Assembly: GCA_920105625.2 (NCBI GenBank) | Contig: CAKKTE020000256.1 | Coordinates: 45,911-109,910, forward strand | Source of the DNA: Clusia tigrina | Lineage: Eukaryota > Arthropoda > Insecta > Diptera > Clusiidae | Length of the DNA: 64,000 nucleotides | Direction: 5' to 3' | In this document: piece after piece, positions 50,879 through 63,397 of the stretch | Layout: each line of letters starts with the position of its first letter | Numbering within the stretch: position 1 is the stretch's first letter | Notes under the pieces: generated by a model | The model's input: only the letters and a program-made list of their open reading frames with translations | Databases searched by the model: none | Told to the model about the DNA's origin: nothing | Translations under genes and position numbers: made by a program

Positions 50879-51858
50879 TGACAAGAGGGTCGAGTACTTT
50901 ATTGTTACAAAATTTCAAGGTTTTATGACGCTCCAGTAATAAGTTACAAGCATTTGTATGTTGCGAACTTTGATAGGTGTAGGACGTACCGTATAGAAGT
51001 TAGGGCCATTTGAAGTTTTATCAGTGTTTGATTTGGGAGTCAATGGTAGCATAGCTTTGAGCGATGGCTTAAATTTACAAGAGGCTCGAGTACTTTATTG
51101 TTACAAAACTTCAAGGTTTTATGACGCTCCAGTAAAAAGATACAAGCATTTGTATGTTGCAAACTTTGATAGGTGTTGGACGTACCGTAATGAAGTTAGG
51201 GGCGTTTGAAGTTTTATCAGTGTTTGATTTGGGACTCTAGGGTAGCATAGCTTTGAGCGACAGCTTAAATTGACAAGAGGGTCGAGTACTTTATTGTTAC
51301 AAAATTTCAAGGTTTTATGACGCTCCAGTAATAAGTTACAAGCATTTGTATGTTGCGAACTTTGATAGGTGTAGGACGTACCGTATAGAAGTTAGGGCCA
51401 TTTGAAGTTTTATCAGTGTTTGATTTTGGACTCTAGGGTAGCATAGCTTTGAGCGATGGCTTAAATTTACAAGAGGCTCGAGTACTTTATTGTTACAAAA
51501 TTTCAAGGTTTTATGACGCTCCAGAAAAAAGTTACAAGCATTTGTATGTTGCAAACTTTGATAGGTGTAGGACGTATCGTAAAGAAGTTAGGGGCGTTTG
51601 AAGTTTTATCAGTGTTTGATTTGGGACTCAAGGGTAGCATAGCTTTGAGCGATGGCTTAAATTTACAAGAGGCTCGAGTACTTTATTGTTACAAAATTTC
51701 AAGGTTTTATGACGCTCCAGAAAAAAGTTACAAGCATTTGTATGTTGCAAACTTTGATAGGTGTAGGACGTATCGTAAAGAAGTTAGGGGCGTTTGAGGT
51801 TTTATCAGTGTTTGATTTGGGACTCTAGGGTAGCATAGCTTTGAGCGACAGCTTAAAT
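50879..51858 (+). repeat. 5-mer HOR unit A-B-A'-C-D
   Basis: Canonical order at 50,879, 51,075, 51,271, 51,467 and 51,663. D has a private 'gtttgaggtttt' near 51,792. It is followed by A'-C-D (51,859-52,446) without an A-B pair. Confidence 0.85.
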
Positions 51859-53622
51859 TGACAAGAGGGTCGAGTACTTTATTGTTACAAAATTTCAAGG
51901 TTTTATGACGCTCCAGTAATAAGTTACAAGCATTTGTATGTTGCGAACTTTGATAGGTGTAGGACGTACCGTATAGAAGTTAGGGCCATTTGAAGTTTTA
52001 TCAGTGTTTGATTTTGGACTCTAGGGTAGCATAGCTTTGAGCGATGGCTTAAATTTACAAGAGGCTCGAGTACTTTATTGTTACAAAATTTCAAGGTTTT
52101 ATGACGCTCCAGAAAAAAGTTACAAGCATTTGTATGTTGCAAACTTTGATAGGTGTAGGACGTATCGTAAAGAAGTTAGGGGCGTTTGAAGTTTTATCAG
52201 TGTTTGATTTGGGACTCAAGGGTAGCATAGCTTTGAGCGATGGCTTAAATTTACAAGAGGCTCGAGTACTTTATTGTTACAAAATTTCAAGGTTTTATGA
52301 CGCTCCAGAAAAAAGTTACAAGCATTTGTATGTTGCAAACTTTGATAGGTGTAGGACGTATCGTAAAGAAGTTAGGGGCGTTTGAAGTTTTATCAGTGTT
52401 TGATTTGGGACTCTAGGGTAGCATAGCTTTGAGCGACAGCTTAAATTGACAAGAGGGTCGAGTACTTTATTGTTACAAAATTTCAAGGTTTTATGACGCT
52501 CCAGTATTAAGTTACAAGCATTTGTATGTTGCGAACTTTGATAGGTGTAGGACGTACCGTATAGAAGTTAGGGCCATTTGAAGTTTTATCAGTGTTTGAT
52601 TTGGGACTCAATGGTAGCATAGCTTTGAGCGATGGCTTAAATTTACAAGAGGCTCGAGTACTTTATTGTTACAAAACTTCAAGGTTTTATGACGCTCCAG
52701 TAAAAAGATACAAGCATTTGTATGTTGCAAACTTTGATAGGTGTTGGACGTACCGTAATGAAGTTAGGGGCGTTTGAAGTTTTATCAGTGTTTGATTTGG
52801 GACTCAAGGGTAGCATAGCTTTGAGCGATGGCTTAAATTTACAAGAGGCTCGAGTACTTTATTGTTACAAAATTTCAAGGTTTTATGACGCTCCAGAAAA
52901 AAGTTACAAGCATTTGTATGTTGCAAACTTTGATAGGTGTAGGACGTATCGTAAAGAAGTTAGGGGCGTTTGAAGTTTTATCAGTGTTTGATTTGGGACT
53001 CAAGGGTAGCATAGCTTTGAGCGATGGCTTAAATTTACAAGAGGCTCGAGTACTTTATTGTTACAAAATTTCAAGGTTTTATGACGCTCCAGAAAAAAGT
53101 TACAAGCATTTGTATGTTGCAAACTTTGATAGGTGTAGGACGTATCGTAAAGAAGTTAGGGGCGTTTGAAGTTTTATCAGTGTTTGATTTGGGACTCTAG
53201 GGTAGCATAGCTTTGAGCGACAGCTTAAATTGACAAGAGGGTCGAGTACTTTATTGTTACAAAATTTCAAGGTTTTATGACGCTCCAGTAATAAGTTACA
53301 AGCATTTGTATGTTGCGAACTTTGATAGGTGTAGGACGTACCGTATAGAAGTTAGGGCCATTTGAAGTTTTATCAGTGTTTGATTTGGGAGTCAATGGTA
53401 GCATAGCTTTGAGCGATGGCTTAAATTTACAAGAGGCTCGAGTACTTTATTGTTACAAAATTTCAAGGTTTTATGACGCTCCAGTAAAAAGTTACAAGCA
53501 TTTGTATGTTGCAAACTTTGATAGGTGTTGGACGTACCGTAATGAAGTTAGGGGCGTTTGAAGTTTTATCAGTGTTTGATTTGGGACTCTAGGGTAGCAT
53601 AGCTTTGAGCGACAGCTTAAAT

Positions 53623-54602
53623 TGACAAGAGGGTCGAGTACTTTATTGTTACAAAATTTCAAGGTTTTATGACGCTCCAGTAATAAGTTACAAGCATTTG
53701 TATGTTGCGAACTTTGATAGGTGTAGGACGTACCGTATAGAAGTTAGGGCCATTTGAAGTTTTATCAGTGTTTGATTTGGGAGTCAATGGTAGCATAGCT
53801 TTGAGCGATGGCTTAAATTTACAAGAGACTCGAGTACTTTATTGTTACAAAACTTTAAGGTTTTATGACGCTCCAGTAAAAAGTTACAAGCATTTGTATG
53901 TTGCAAACTTTGATAGGTGTTGGACGTACCGTAATGAAGTTAGGGGCGTTTGAAGTTTTATCAGTGTTTGATTTGGGACTCTAGGGTAGCATAGCTTTGA
54001 GCGACAGCTTAAATTGACAAGAGGGTCGAGTACTTTATTGTTACAAAATTTCAAGGTTTTATGACGCTCCAGTAATAAGTTACAAGCATTTGTATGTTGC
54101 GAACTTTGATAGGTGTAGGACGTACCGTATAGAAGTTAGGGCCATTTGAAGTTTTATCAGTGTTTGATTTTGGACTCTAGGGTAGCATAGCTTTGAGCGA
54201 TGGCTTAAATTTACAAGAGGCTCGAGTACTTTATTGTTACAAAATTTCAAGGTTTTATGACGCTCCAGAAAAAAGTTACAAGCATTTGTATGTTGCAAAC
54301 TTTGATAGGTGTAGGACGTATCGTAAAGAAGTTAGGGGCGTTTGAAGTTTTATCAGTGTTTGATTTGGGACTCAAGGGTAGCATAGCTTTGAGCGATGGC
54401 TTAAATTTACAAGAGGCTCGAGTACTTTATTGTTACAAAATTTCAAGGTTTTATGACGCTCCAGAAAAAAGTTACAAGCATTTGTATGTTGCAAACTTTG
54501 ATAGGTGTAGGACGTATCGTAAAGAAGTTAGGGGCGTTTGAAGTTTTATCAGTGTTTGATTTGGGACTCTAGGGTAGCATAGCTTTGAGCGACAGCTTAA
54601 AT
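53623..54602 (+). repeat. 5-mer HOR unit A-B-A'-C-D
   Basis: Canonical order. It is preceded by an extra A-B pair (53,231-53,622). B has 'gagactcgag' and a private 'aaactttaagg' near 53,852. Confidence 0.85.
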
Positions 54603-54994
54603 TGACAAGAGGGTCGAGTACTTTATTGTTACAAAATTTCAAGGTTTTATGACGCTCCAGTAATAAGTTACAAGCATTTGTATGTTGCGAACTTTGATAG
54701 GTGTAGGACGTACCGTGTAGAAGTTAGGGGCGTTTGAAGTTTTATCAGTGTTTGATTTGGGAGTCAATGGTAGCATAGCTTTGAGCGATGGCTTAAATTT
54801 ACAAGAGACTCGAGTACTTTATTGTTACAAAACTTCAAGGTTTTATGACGCTCCAGTAAAAAGATACAAGCATTTGTATGTTGCAAACTTTGATAGGTGT
54901 TGGACGTACCGTAATGAAGTTAGGGGCGTTTGAAGTTTTATCAGTGTTTGATTTGGGACTCTAGGGTAGCATAGCTTTGAGCGACAGCTTAAAT

Positions 54995-55974
54995 TGACAA
55001 GAGGGTCGAGTACTTTATTGTTACAAAATTTCAAGGTTTTATGACGCTCCAGTAATAAGTTACAAGCATTTGTATGTTGCGAACTTTGATAGGTGTGGGA
55101 CGTACCGTATAGAAGTTAGGGCCATTTGAAGTTTTATCAGTGTTTGATTTGGGAGTCAATGGTAGCATAGCTTTGAGCGATGGCTTAAATTTACAAGAGG
55201 CTCGAGTACTTTATTGTTACAAAACTTCAAGGTTTTATGACGCTCCAGTAAAAAGTTACAAGCATTTGTATGTTGCAAACTTTGATAGGTGTTGGACGTA
55301 CCGTAATGAAGTTAGGGGCGTTTGAAGTTTTATCAGTGTTTGATTTGGGACTCTAGGGTAGCATAGCTTTGAGCGACAGCTTAAATTGACAAGAGGGTCG
55401 AGTACTTTATTGTTACAAAATTTCAAGGTTTTATGACGCTCCAGTAATAAGTTACAAGCATTTGTATGTTGCGAACTTTGATAGGTGTAGGACGTACCGT
55501 ATAGAAGTTAGGGCCATTTGAAGTTTTATCAGTGTTTGATTTTGGACTCTAGGGTAGCATAGCTTTGAGCGATGGCTTAAATTTACAAGAGGCTCGAGTA
55601 CTTTATTGTTACAAAATTTCAAGGTTTTATGACGCTCCAGAAAAAAGTTACAAGCATTTGTATGTTGCAAACTTTGATAGGTGTAGGACGTATCGTAAAG
55701 AAGTTAGGGGCGTTTGAAGTTTTATCAGTGTTTGATTTGGGACTCAAGGGTAGCATAGCTTTGAGCGATGGCTTAAATTTACAAGAGGCTCGAGTACTTT
55801 ATTGTTACAAAATTTCAAGGTTTTATGACGCTCCAGAAAAAAGTTACAAGCATTTGTATGTTGCAAACTTTGATAGGTGTAGGACGTATCGTAAAGAAGT
55901 TAGGGGCGTTTGAAGTTTTATCAGTGTTTGATTTGGGACTCTAGGGTAGCATAGCTTTGAGCGACAGCTTAAAT
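54995..55974 (+). repeat. 5-mer HOR unit A-B-A'-C-D
   Basis: Canonical order, preceded by an extra A-B pair (54,603-54,994). A has a private 'gtgtgggacg' near 55,094, and B has 'taaaaagtta'. Confidence 0.85.
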
Positions 55975-56929
55975 TGACAAGAGGGTCGAGTACTTTATTG
56001 TTACAAAATTTCAAGGTTTTATGACGCTCCAGTAATAAGTTACAAGCATTTGTATGTTGCGAACTTTGATAGGTGTAGGACGTACCGTATAGAAGTTAGG
56101 GCCATTTGAAGTTTTATCAGTGTTTGATTTGGGAGTCAATGGTAGCATAGCTTTGAGCGATGGCTTAAATTTACAAGAGGCTCGAGTACTTTATTGTTAC
56201 CAGTAAAAAGATACAAGCATTTGTATGTTGCAAACTTTGATAGGTGTTGGACGTACCGTAATGAAGTTAGGGGCGTTTGAAGTTTTATCAGTGTTTGATT
56301 TGGGACTCTAGGGTAGCATAGCTTTGAGCGACAGCTTAAATTGACAAGAGGGTCGAGTACTTTATTGTTACAAAATTTCAAGGTTTTATGACGCTCCAGT
56401 AATAAGTTACAAGCATTTGTATGTTGCGAACTTTGATAGGTGTAGGACGTACCGTATAGAAGTTAGGGCCATTTGAAGTTTTATCAGTGTTTGATTTTGG
56501 ACTCTAGGGTAGCATAGCTTTGAGCGATGGCTTAAATTTACAAGAGGCTCGAGTACTTTATTGTTACAAAATTTCAAGGTTTTATGACGCTCCAGAAAAA
56601 AGTTACAAGCATTTGTATGTTGCAAACTTTGATAGGTGTAGGACGTATCGTAAAGAAGTTAGGGGCGTTTGAAGTTTTATCAGTGTTTGATTTGGGACTC
56701 AAGGGTAGCATAGCTTTGAGCGATGGCTTAAATTTACAAGAGGCTCGAGTACTTTATTGTTACAAAATTTCAAGGTTTTATGACGCTCCAGAAAAAAGTT
56801 ACAAGCATTTGTATGTTGCAAACTTTGATAGGTGTAGGACGTATCGTAAAGAAGTTAGGGGCGTTTGAAGTTTTATCAGTGTTTGATTTGGGACTCTAGG
56901 GTAGCATAGCTTTGAGCGACAGCTTAAAT
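55975..56929 (+). repeat. 5-mer HOR unit with 25-bp deletion (955 bp)
   Basis: Canonical A-B-A'-C-D, but the B monomer (56,171-56,341) is 171 bp. At 56,200/56,201 'ttattgttac' joins directly to 'cagtaaaaag', removing the 25 bp between them. It is the only length change I found between 17,951 and 63,789. Confidence 0.92.
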
Positions 56930-58889
56930 TGACAAGAGGGTCGAGTACTTTATTGTTACAAAATTTCAAGGTTTTATGACGCTCCAGTAATAAGTTACAA
57001 GCATTTGTATGTTGCGAACTTTGATAGGTGTAGGATGTACCGTATAGAAGTTAGGGCCATTTGAAGTTTTATCAGTGTTTGATTTGGGAGTCAATGGTAG
57101 CATAGCTTTGAGCGATGGCTTAAATTTACAAGAGGCTCGAGTACTTTATTGTTACAAAACTTCAAGGTTTTATGACGCTCCAGTAAAAAGATACAAGCAT
57201 TTGTATGTTGCAAACTTTGATAGGTGTTGGACGTACCGTAATGAAGTTAGGGGCGTTTGAAGTTTTATCAGTGTTTGATTTGGGACTCTAGGGTAGCATA
57301 GCTTTGAGCGACAGCTTAAATTGACAAGAGGGTCGAGTACTTTATTGTTACAAAATTTCAAGGTTTTATGACGCTCCAGTAATAAGTTACAAGCATTTGT
57401 ATGTTGCGAACTTTGATAGGTGTAGGACGTACCGTGTAGAAGTTAGGGGCGTTTGAAGTTTTATCAGTGTTTGATTTGGGAGTCAATGGTAGCATAGCTT
57501 TGAGCGATGGCTTAAATTTACAAGAGACTCGAGTACTTTATTGTTACAAAACTTCAAGGTTTTATGACGCTCCAGTAAAAAGTTACAAGCATTTGTATGT
57601 TGCAAACTTTGATAGGTGTTGGACGTACCGTAATGAAGTTAGGGGCGTTTGAAGTTTTATCAGTGTTTGATTTGGGACTCTAGGGTAGCATAGCTTTGAG
57701 CGACAGCTTAAATTTACAAGAGGGTCGAGTACTTTATTGTTACAAAATTTCAAGGTTTTATGACGCTCCAGAAAAAAGTTACAAGCATTTGTATGTTGCA
57801 AACTTTGATAGGTGTAGGACGTATCGTAAAGAAGTTAGGGGCGTTTGAAGTTTTATCAGTGTTTGATTTGGGACTCAAGGGTAGCATAGCTTTGAGCGAT
57901 GGCTTAAATTTACAAGAGGCTCGAGTACTTTATTGTTACAAAATTTCAAGGTTTTATGACGCTCCAGAAAAAAGTTACAAGCATTTGTATGTTGCAAACT
58001 TTGATAGGTGTAGGACGTATCGTAAAGAAGTTAGGGGCGTTTGAAGTTTTATCAGTGTTTGATTTGGGACTCTAGGGTAGCATAGCTTTGAGCGACAGCT
58101 TAAATTGACAAGAGGGTCGAGTACTTTATTGTTACAAAATTTCAAGGTTTTATGACGCTCCAGAAAAAAGTTACAAGCATTTGTATGTTGCAAACTTTGA
58201 TAGGTGTAGGACGTATCGTAAAGAAGTTAGGGGCGTTTGAAGTTTTATCAGTGTTTGATTTGGGACTCAAGGGTAGCATAGCTTTGAGCGATGGCTTAAA
58301 TTTACAAGAGGCTCGAGTACTTTATTGTTACAAAATTTCAAGGTTTTATGACGCTCCAGAAAAAAGTTACAAGCATTTGTATGTTGCAAACTTTGATAGG
58401 TGTAGGACGTATCGTAAAGAAGTTAGGGGCGTTTGAAGTTTTATCAGTGTTTGATTTGGGACTCTAGGGTAGCATAGCTTTGAGCGACAGCTTAAATTGA
58501 CAAGAGGGTCGAGTACTTTATTGTTACAAAATTTCAAGGTTTTATGACGCTCCAGTAATAAGTTACAAGCATTTGTATGTTGCGAACTTTGATAGGTGTA
58601 GGACGTACCGTATAGAAGTTAGGGCCATTTGAAGTTTTATCAGTGTTTGATTTGGGAGTCAATGGTAGCATAGCTTTGAGCGATGGCTTAAATTTAGAAG
58701 AGGCTCGAGTACTTTATTGTTACAAAACTTCAAGGTTTTATGACGCTCCAGTAAAAAGATACAAGCATTTGTATGTTGCAAACTTTGATAGGTGTTGGAC
58801 GTACCGTAATGAAGTTAGGGGCGTTTGAAGTTTTATCAGTGTTTGATTTGGGACTCTAGGGTAGCATAGCTTTGAGCGACAGCTTAAAT

Positions 58890-59869
58890 TGACAAGAGGG
58901 TCGAGTACTTTATTGTTACAAAATTTCAAGGTTTTATGACGCTCCAGTAATAAGTTACAAGCATTTGTATGTTGCGAACTTTGATAGGTGTAGGACGTAC
59001 CGTATAGAAGTTAGGGCCATTTGAAGTTTTATCAGTGTTTGATTTGGGAGTCAATGGTAGCATAGCTTTGAGCGATGGCGTAAATTTACAAGAGACTCGA
59101 GTACTTTATTGTTACAAAACTTCAAGGTTTTATGACGCTCCAGTAAAAAGATACAAGCATTTGTATGTTGCAAACTTTGATAGGTGTTGGACGTACCGTA
59201 ATGAAGTTAGGGGCGTTTGAAGTTTTATCAGTGTTTGATTTGGGACTCTAGGGTAGCATAGCTTTGAGCGACAGCTTAAATTGACAAGAGGGTCGAGTAC
59301 TTTATTGTTACAAAATTTCAAGGTTTTATGACGCTCCAGTAATAAGTTACAAGCATTTGTATGTTGCGAACTTTGATAGGTGTAGGACGTACCGTATAGA
59401 AGTTAGGGCCATTTGAAGTTTTATCAGTGTTTGATTTTGGACTCTAGGGTAGCATAGCTTTGAGCGATGGCTTAAATTTACAAGAGGCTCGAGTACTTTA
59501 TTGTTACAAAATTTCAAGGTTTTATGACGCTCCAGAAAAAAGTTACAAGCATTTGTATGTTGCAAACTTTGATAGGTGTAGGACGTATCGTAAAGAAGTT
59601 AGGGGCGTTTGAAGTTTTATCAGTGTTTGATTTGGGACTCAAGGGTAGCATAGCTTTGAGCGATGGCTTAAATTTACAAGAGGCTCGAGTACTTTATTGT
59701 TACAAAATTTCAAGGTTTTATGACGCTCCAGAAAAAAGTTACAAGCATTTGTATGTTGCAAACTTTGATAGGTGTAGGACGTATCGTAAAGAAGTTAGGG
59801 GCGTTTGAAGTTTTATCAGTGTTTGATTTGGGACTCTAGGGTAGCATAGCTTTGAGCGACAGCTTAAAT
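58890..59869 (+). repeat. 5-mer HOR unit A-B-A'-C-D
   Basis: Canonical order at 58,890, 59,086, 59,282, 59,478 and 59,674. A has a private 'gatggcgtaaat' ending near 59,076, and B has 'gagactcgag'. Confidence 0.85.
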
Positions 59870-62800
59870 TGACAAGAGGGTCGAGTACTTTATTGTTACA
59901 AAATTTCAAGGTTTTATGACGCTCCAGTAATAAGTTACAAGCATTTGTATGTTGCGAACTTTGATAGGTGTAGGACGTACCGTATAGAAGTTAGGGCCAT
60001 TTGAAGTTTTATCAGTGTTTGATTTTGGACTCTAGGGTAGCATAGCTTTGAGCGATGGCTTAAATTTACAAGAGGCTCGAGTACTTTATTGTTACAAAAT
60101 TTCAAGGTTTTATGACGCTCCAGAAAAAAGTTACAAGCATTTGTATGTTGCAAACTTTGATAGGTGTAGGACGTATCGTAAAGAAGTTAGGGGCGTTTGA
60201 AGTTTTATCAGTGTTTGATTTGGGACTCAAGGGTAGCATAGCTTTGAGCGATGGCTTAAATTTACAAGAGGCTCGAGTACTTTATTGTTACAAAATTTCA
60301 AGGTTTTATGACGCTCCAGAAAAAAGTTACAAGCATTTGTATGTTGCAAACTTTGATAGGTGTAGGACGTATCGTAAAGAAGTTAGGGGCGTTTGAAGTT
60401 TTATCAGTGTTTGATTTGGGACTCAAGGGTAGCATAGCTTTGAGCGATGGCTTAAATTTACAAGAGGCTCGAGTACTTTATTGTTACAAAATTTCAAGGT
60501 TTTATGACGCTCCAGAAAAAAGTTACAAGCATTTGTATGTTGCAAACTTTGATAGGTGTAGGACGTATCGTAAAGAAGTTAGGGGCGTTTGAAGTTTTAT
60601 CAGTGTTTGATTTGGGGCTCTATGGTAGCATAGCTTTGAGCGACAGCTTAAATTGACAAGAGGGTCGAGTACTTTATTGTTACAAAATTTCAAGGTTTTA
60701 TGACGCTCCAGTAATAAGTTACAAGCATTTGTATGTTGCGAACTTTGATAGGTGTAGGACGTACCGTATAGAAGTTAGGGCCATTTGAAGTTTTATCAGT
60801 GTTTGATTTGGGAGTCAATGGTAGCATAGCTTTGAGCGATGGCTTAAATTTACAAGAGGCTCGAGTACTTTATTGTTACAAAATTTCAAGGTTTTATGAC
60901 GCTCCAGAAAAAAGTTACAAGCATTTGTATGTTGCAAACTTTGATAGGTGTTGGACGTACCGTAATGAAGTTAGGGGCGTTTGAAGTTTTATCAGTGTTT
61001 GATTTGGGACTCTAGGGTAGCATAGCTTTGAGCGACAGCTTAAATTGACAAGAGGGTCGAGTACTTTATTGTTACAAAATTTCAAGGTTTTATGACGCTC
61101 CAGTAATAAGTTACAAGCATTTGTATGTTGCGAACTTTGATAGGTGTAGGACGTACCGTGTAGAAGTTAGGGGCGTTTGAAGTTTTATCAGTGTTTGATT
61201 TGGGAGTCAATGGTAGCATAGCTTTGAGCGATGGCTTAAATTTACAAGAGACTCGAGTACTTTATTGTTACAAAACTTCAAGGTTTTATGACGCTCCAGT
61301 AAAAAGTTACAAGCATTTGTATGTTGCAAACTTTGATAGGTGTAGGACGTACCGTAATGAAGTTAGGGGCGTTTGAAGTTTTATCAGTGTTTGATTTGGG
61401 ACTCAAGGGTAGCATAGCTTTGAGCGATGGCTTAAATTTACAAGAGGCTCGAGTACTTTATTGTTACAAAATTTCAAGGTTTTATGACGCTCCAGAAAAA
61501 AGTTACAAGCATTTGTATGTTGCAAACTTTGATAGGTGTAGGACGTATCGTAAAGAAGTTAGGGGCGTTTGAAGTTTTATCAGTGTTTGATTTGGGACTC
61601 AAGGGTAGCATAGCTTTGAGCGATGGCTTAAATTTACAAGAGGCTCGAGTACTTTATTGTTACAAAATTTCAAGGTTTTATGACGCTCCAGAAAAAAGTT
61701 ACAAGCATTTGTATGTTGCAAACTTTGATAGGTGTAGGACGTATCGTAAAGAAGTTAGGGGCGTTTGAAGTTTTATCAGTGTTTGATTTGGGAGTCAATG
61801 GTAGCATAGCTTTGAGCGATGGCTTAAATTTACAAGAGACTCGAGTACTTTATTGTTACAAAACTTCAAGGTTTTATGACGCTCCAGTAAAAAGTTACAA
61901 GCATTTGTATGTTGCAAACTTTGATAGGTGTTGGACGTACCGTAATGAAGTTAGGGGCGTTTGAAGTTTTATCAGTGTTTGATTTGGGACTCTAGGGTAG
62001 CATAGCTTTGAGCGACAGCTTAAATTGACAAGAGGGTCGAGTACTTTATTGTTACAAAATTTCAAGGTTTTATGACGCTCCAGTAATAAGTTACAAGCAT
62101 TTGTATGTTGCGAACTTTGATAGGTGTAGGACGTACCGTATAGAAGTTAGGGCCATTTGAAGTTTTATCAGTGTTTGATTTTGGACTCTAGGGTAGCATA
62201 GCTTTGAGCGATGGCTTAAATTTACAAGAGGCTCGAGTACTTTATTGTTACAAAATTTCAAGGTTTTATGACGCTCCAGAAAAAAGTTACAAGCATTTGT
62301 ATGTTGCAAACTTTGATAGGTGTAGGACGTATCGTAAAGAAGTTAGGGGCGTTTGAAGTTTTATCAGTGTTTGATTTGGGACTCAAGGGTAGCATAGCTT
62401 TGAGCGATGGCTTAAATTTACAAGAGGCTCGAGTACTTTATTGTTACCAAATTTCAAGGTTTTATGACGCTCCAGAAAAAAGTTACAAGCATTTGTATGT
62501 TGCAAACTTTGATAGGTGTAGGCCGTATCGTAAAGAAGTTAGGGGCGTTTGAAGTTTTATCAGTGTTTGATTTGGGACTCTAGGGTAGCATAGCTTTGAG
62601 CGACAGCTTAAATTGACAAGAGGGTCGAGTACTTTATTGTTACAAAATTTCAAGGTTTTATGACGCTGCAGTAATAAGTTACAAGCATTTGTATGTTGCG
62701 AACTTTGATAGGTGTAGGACGTACCGTATAGAAGTTAGGGCCATTTGAAGTTTTATCAGTGTTTGATTTGGGAGTCAATGGTAGCATAGCTTTGAGCGAT

Positions 62801-63397
62801 GGCTTAAATTTACAAGAGGCTCGAGTACTTTATTGTTACAAAACTTCAAGGTTTTATGACGCTCCAGTAAAAAGATACAAGCATTTGTATGTTGCAAACT
62901 TTGATAGGTGTTGGACGTACCGTAATGAAGTTAGGGGCGTTTGAAGTTTTATCAGTGTTTGATTTGGGAGTCAAGGGTAGCATAGCTTTGAGCGATGGCT
63001 TAAATTTACAAGAGGCTCGAGTACTTTATTGTTACAAAATTTCAAGGTTTTATGACGCTCCAGAAAAAAGTTACAAGCATTTGTATGTTGCAAACTTTGA
63101 TAGGTGTAGGACGTATCGTAAAGAAGTTAGGGGCGTTTGAAGTTTTATCAGTGTTTGATTTGGGACTCAAGGGTAGCATAGCTTTGAGCGATGGCTTAAA
63201 TTTACAATAGGCTCGAGTACTTTATTGTTACAAAATTTCAAGGTTTTATGACGCTCCAGAAAAAAGTTACAAGCATTTGTATGTTGCAAACTTTGATAGG
63301 TGTAGGACGTATCGTAAAGAAGTTAGGGGCGTTTGAAGTTTTATCAGTGTTTGATTTGGGAGTCAATGGTAGCATAGCTTTGAGCGATGGCTTAAAT
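59086..63397 (+). repeat. 4.3-kb segment near the right edge, matched at the left edge
   Basis: Partner of 21,087-25,398 with the same 22 monomer types in order. It includes the unusual A-E-A-B-C run and two C/A chimeras at 61,634 and 63,202. It ends two monomers before the array leaves the homogenised domain. Confidence 0.78.
61634..62613 (+). repeat. 5-mer HOR unit starting with a C/A chimera
   Basis: 61,634 is C left with the A ending 'gagtcaatgg'. Then B 61,830 ('gagactcgag', 'taaaaagtta'), A' 62,026, C 62,222 and D 62,418. It parallels the unit at 23,635. Confidence 0.8.
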
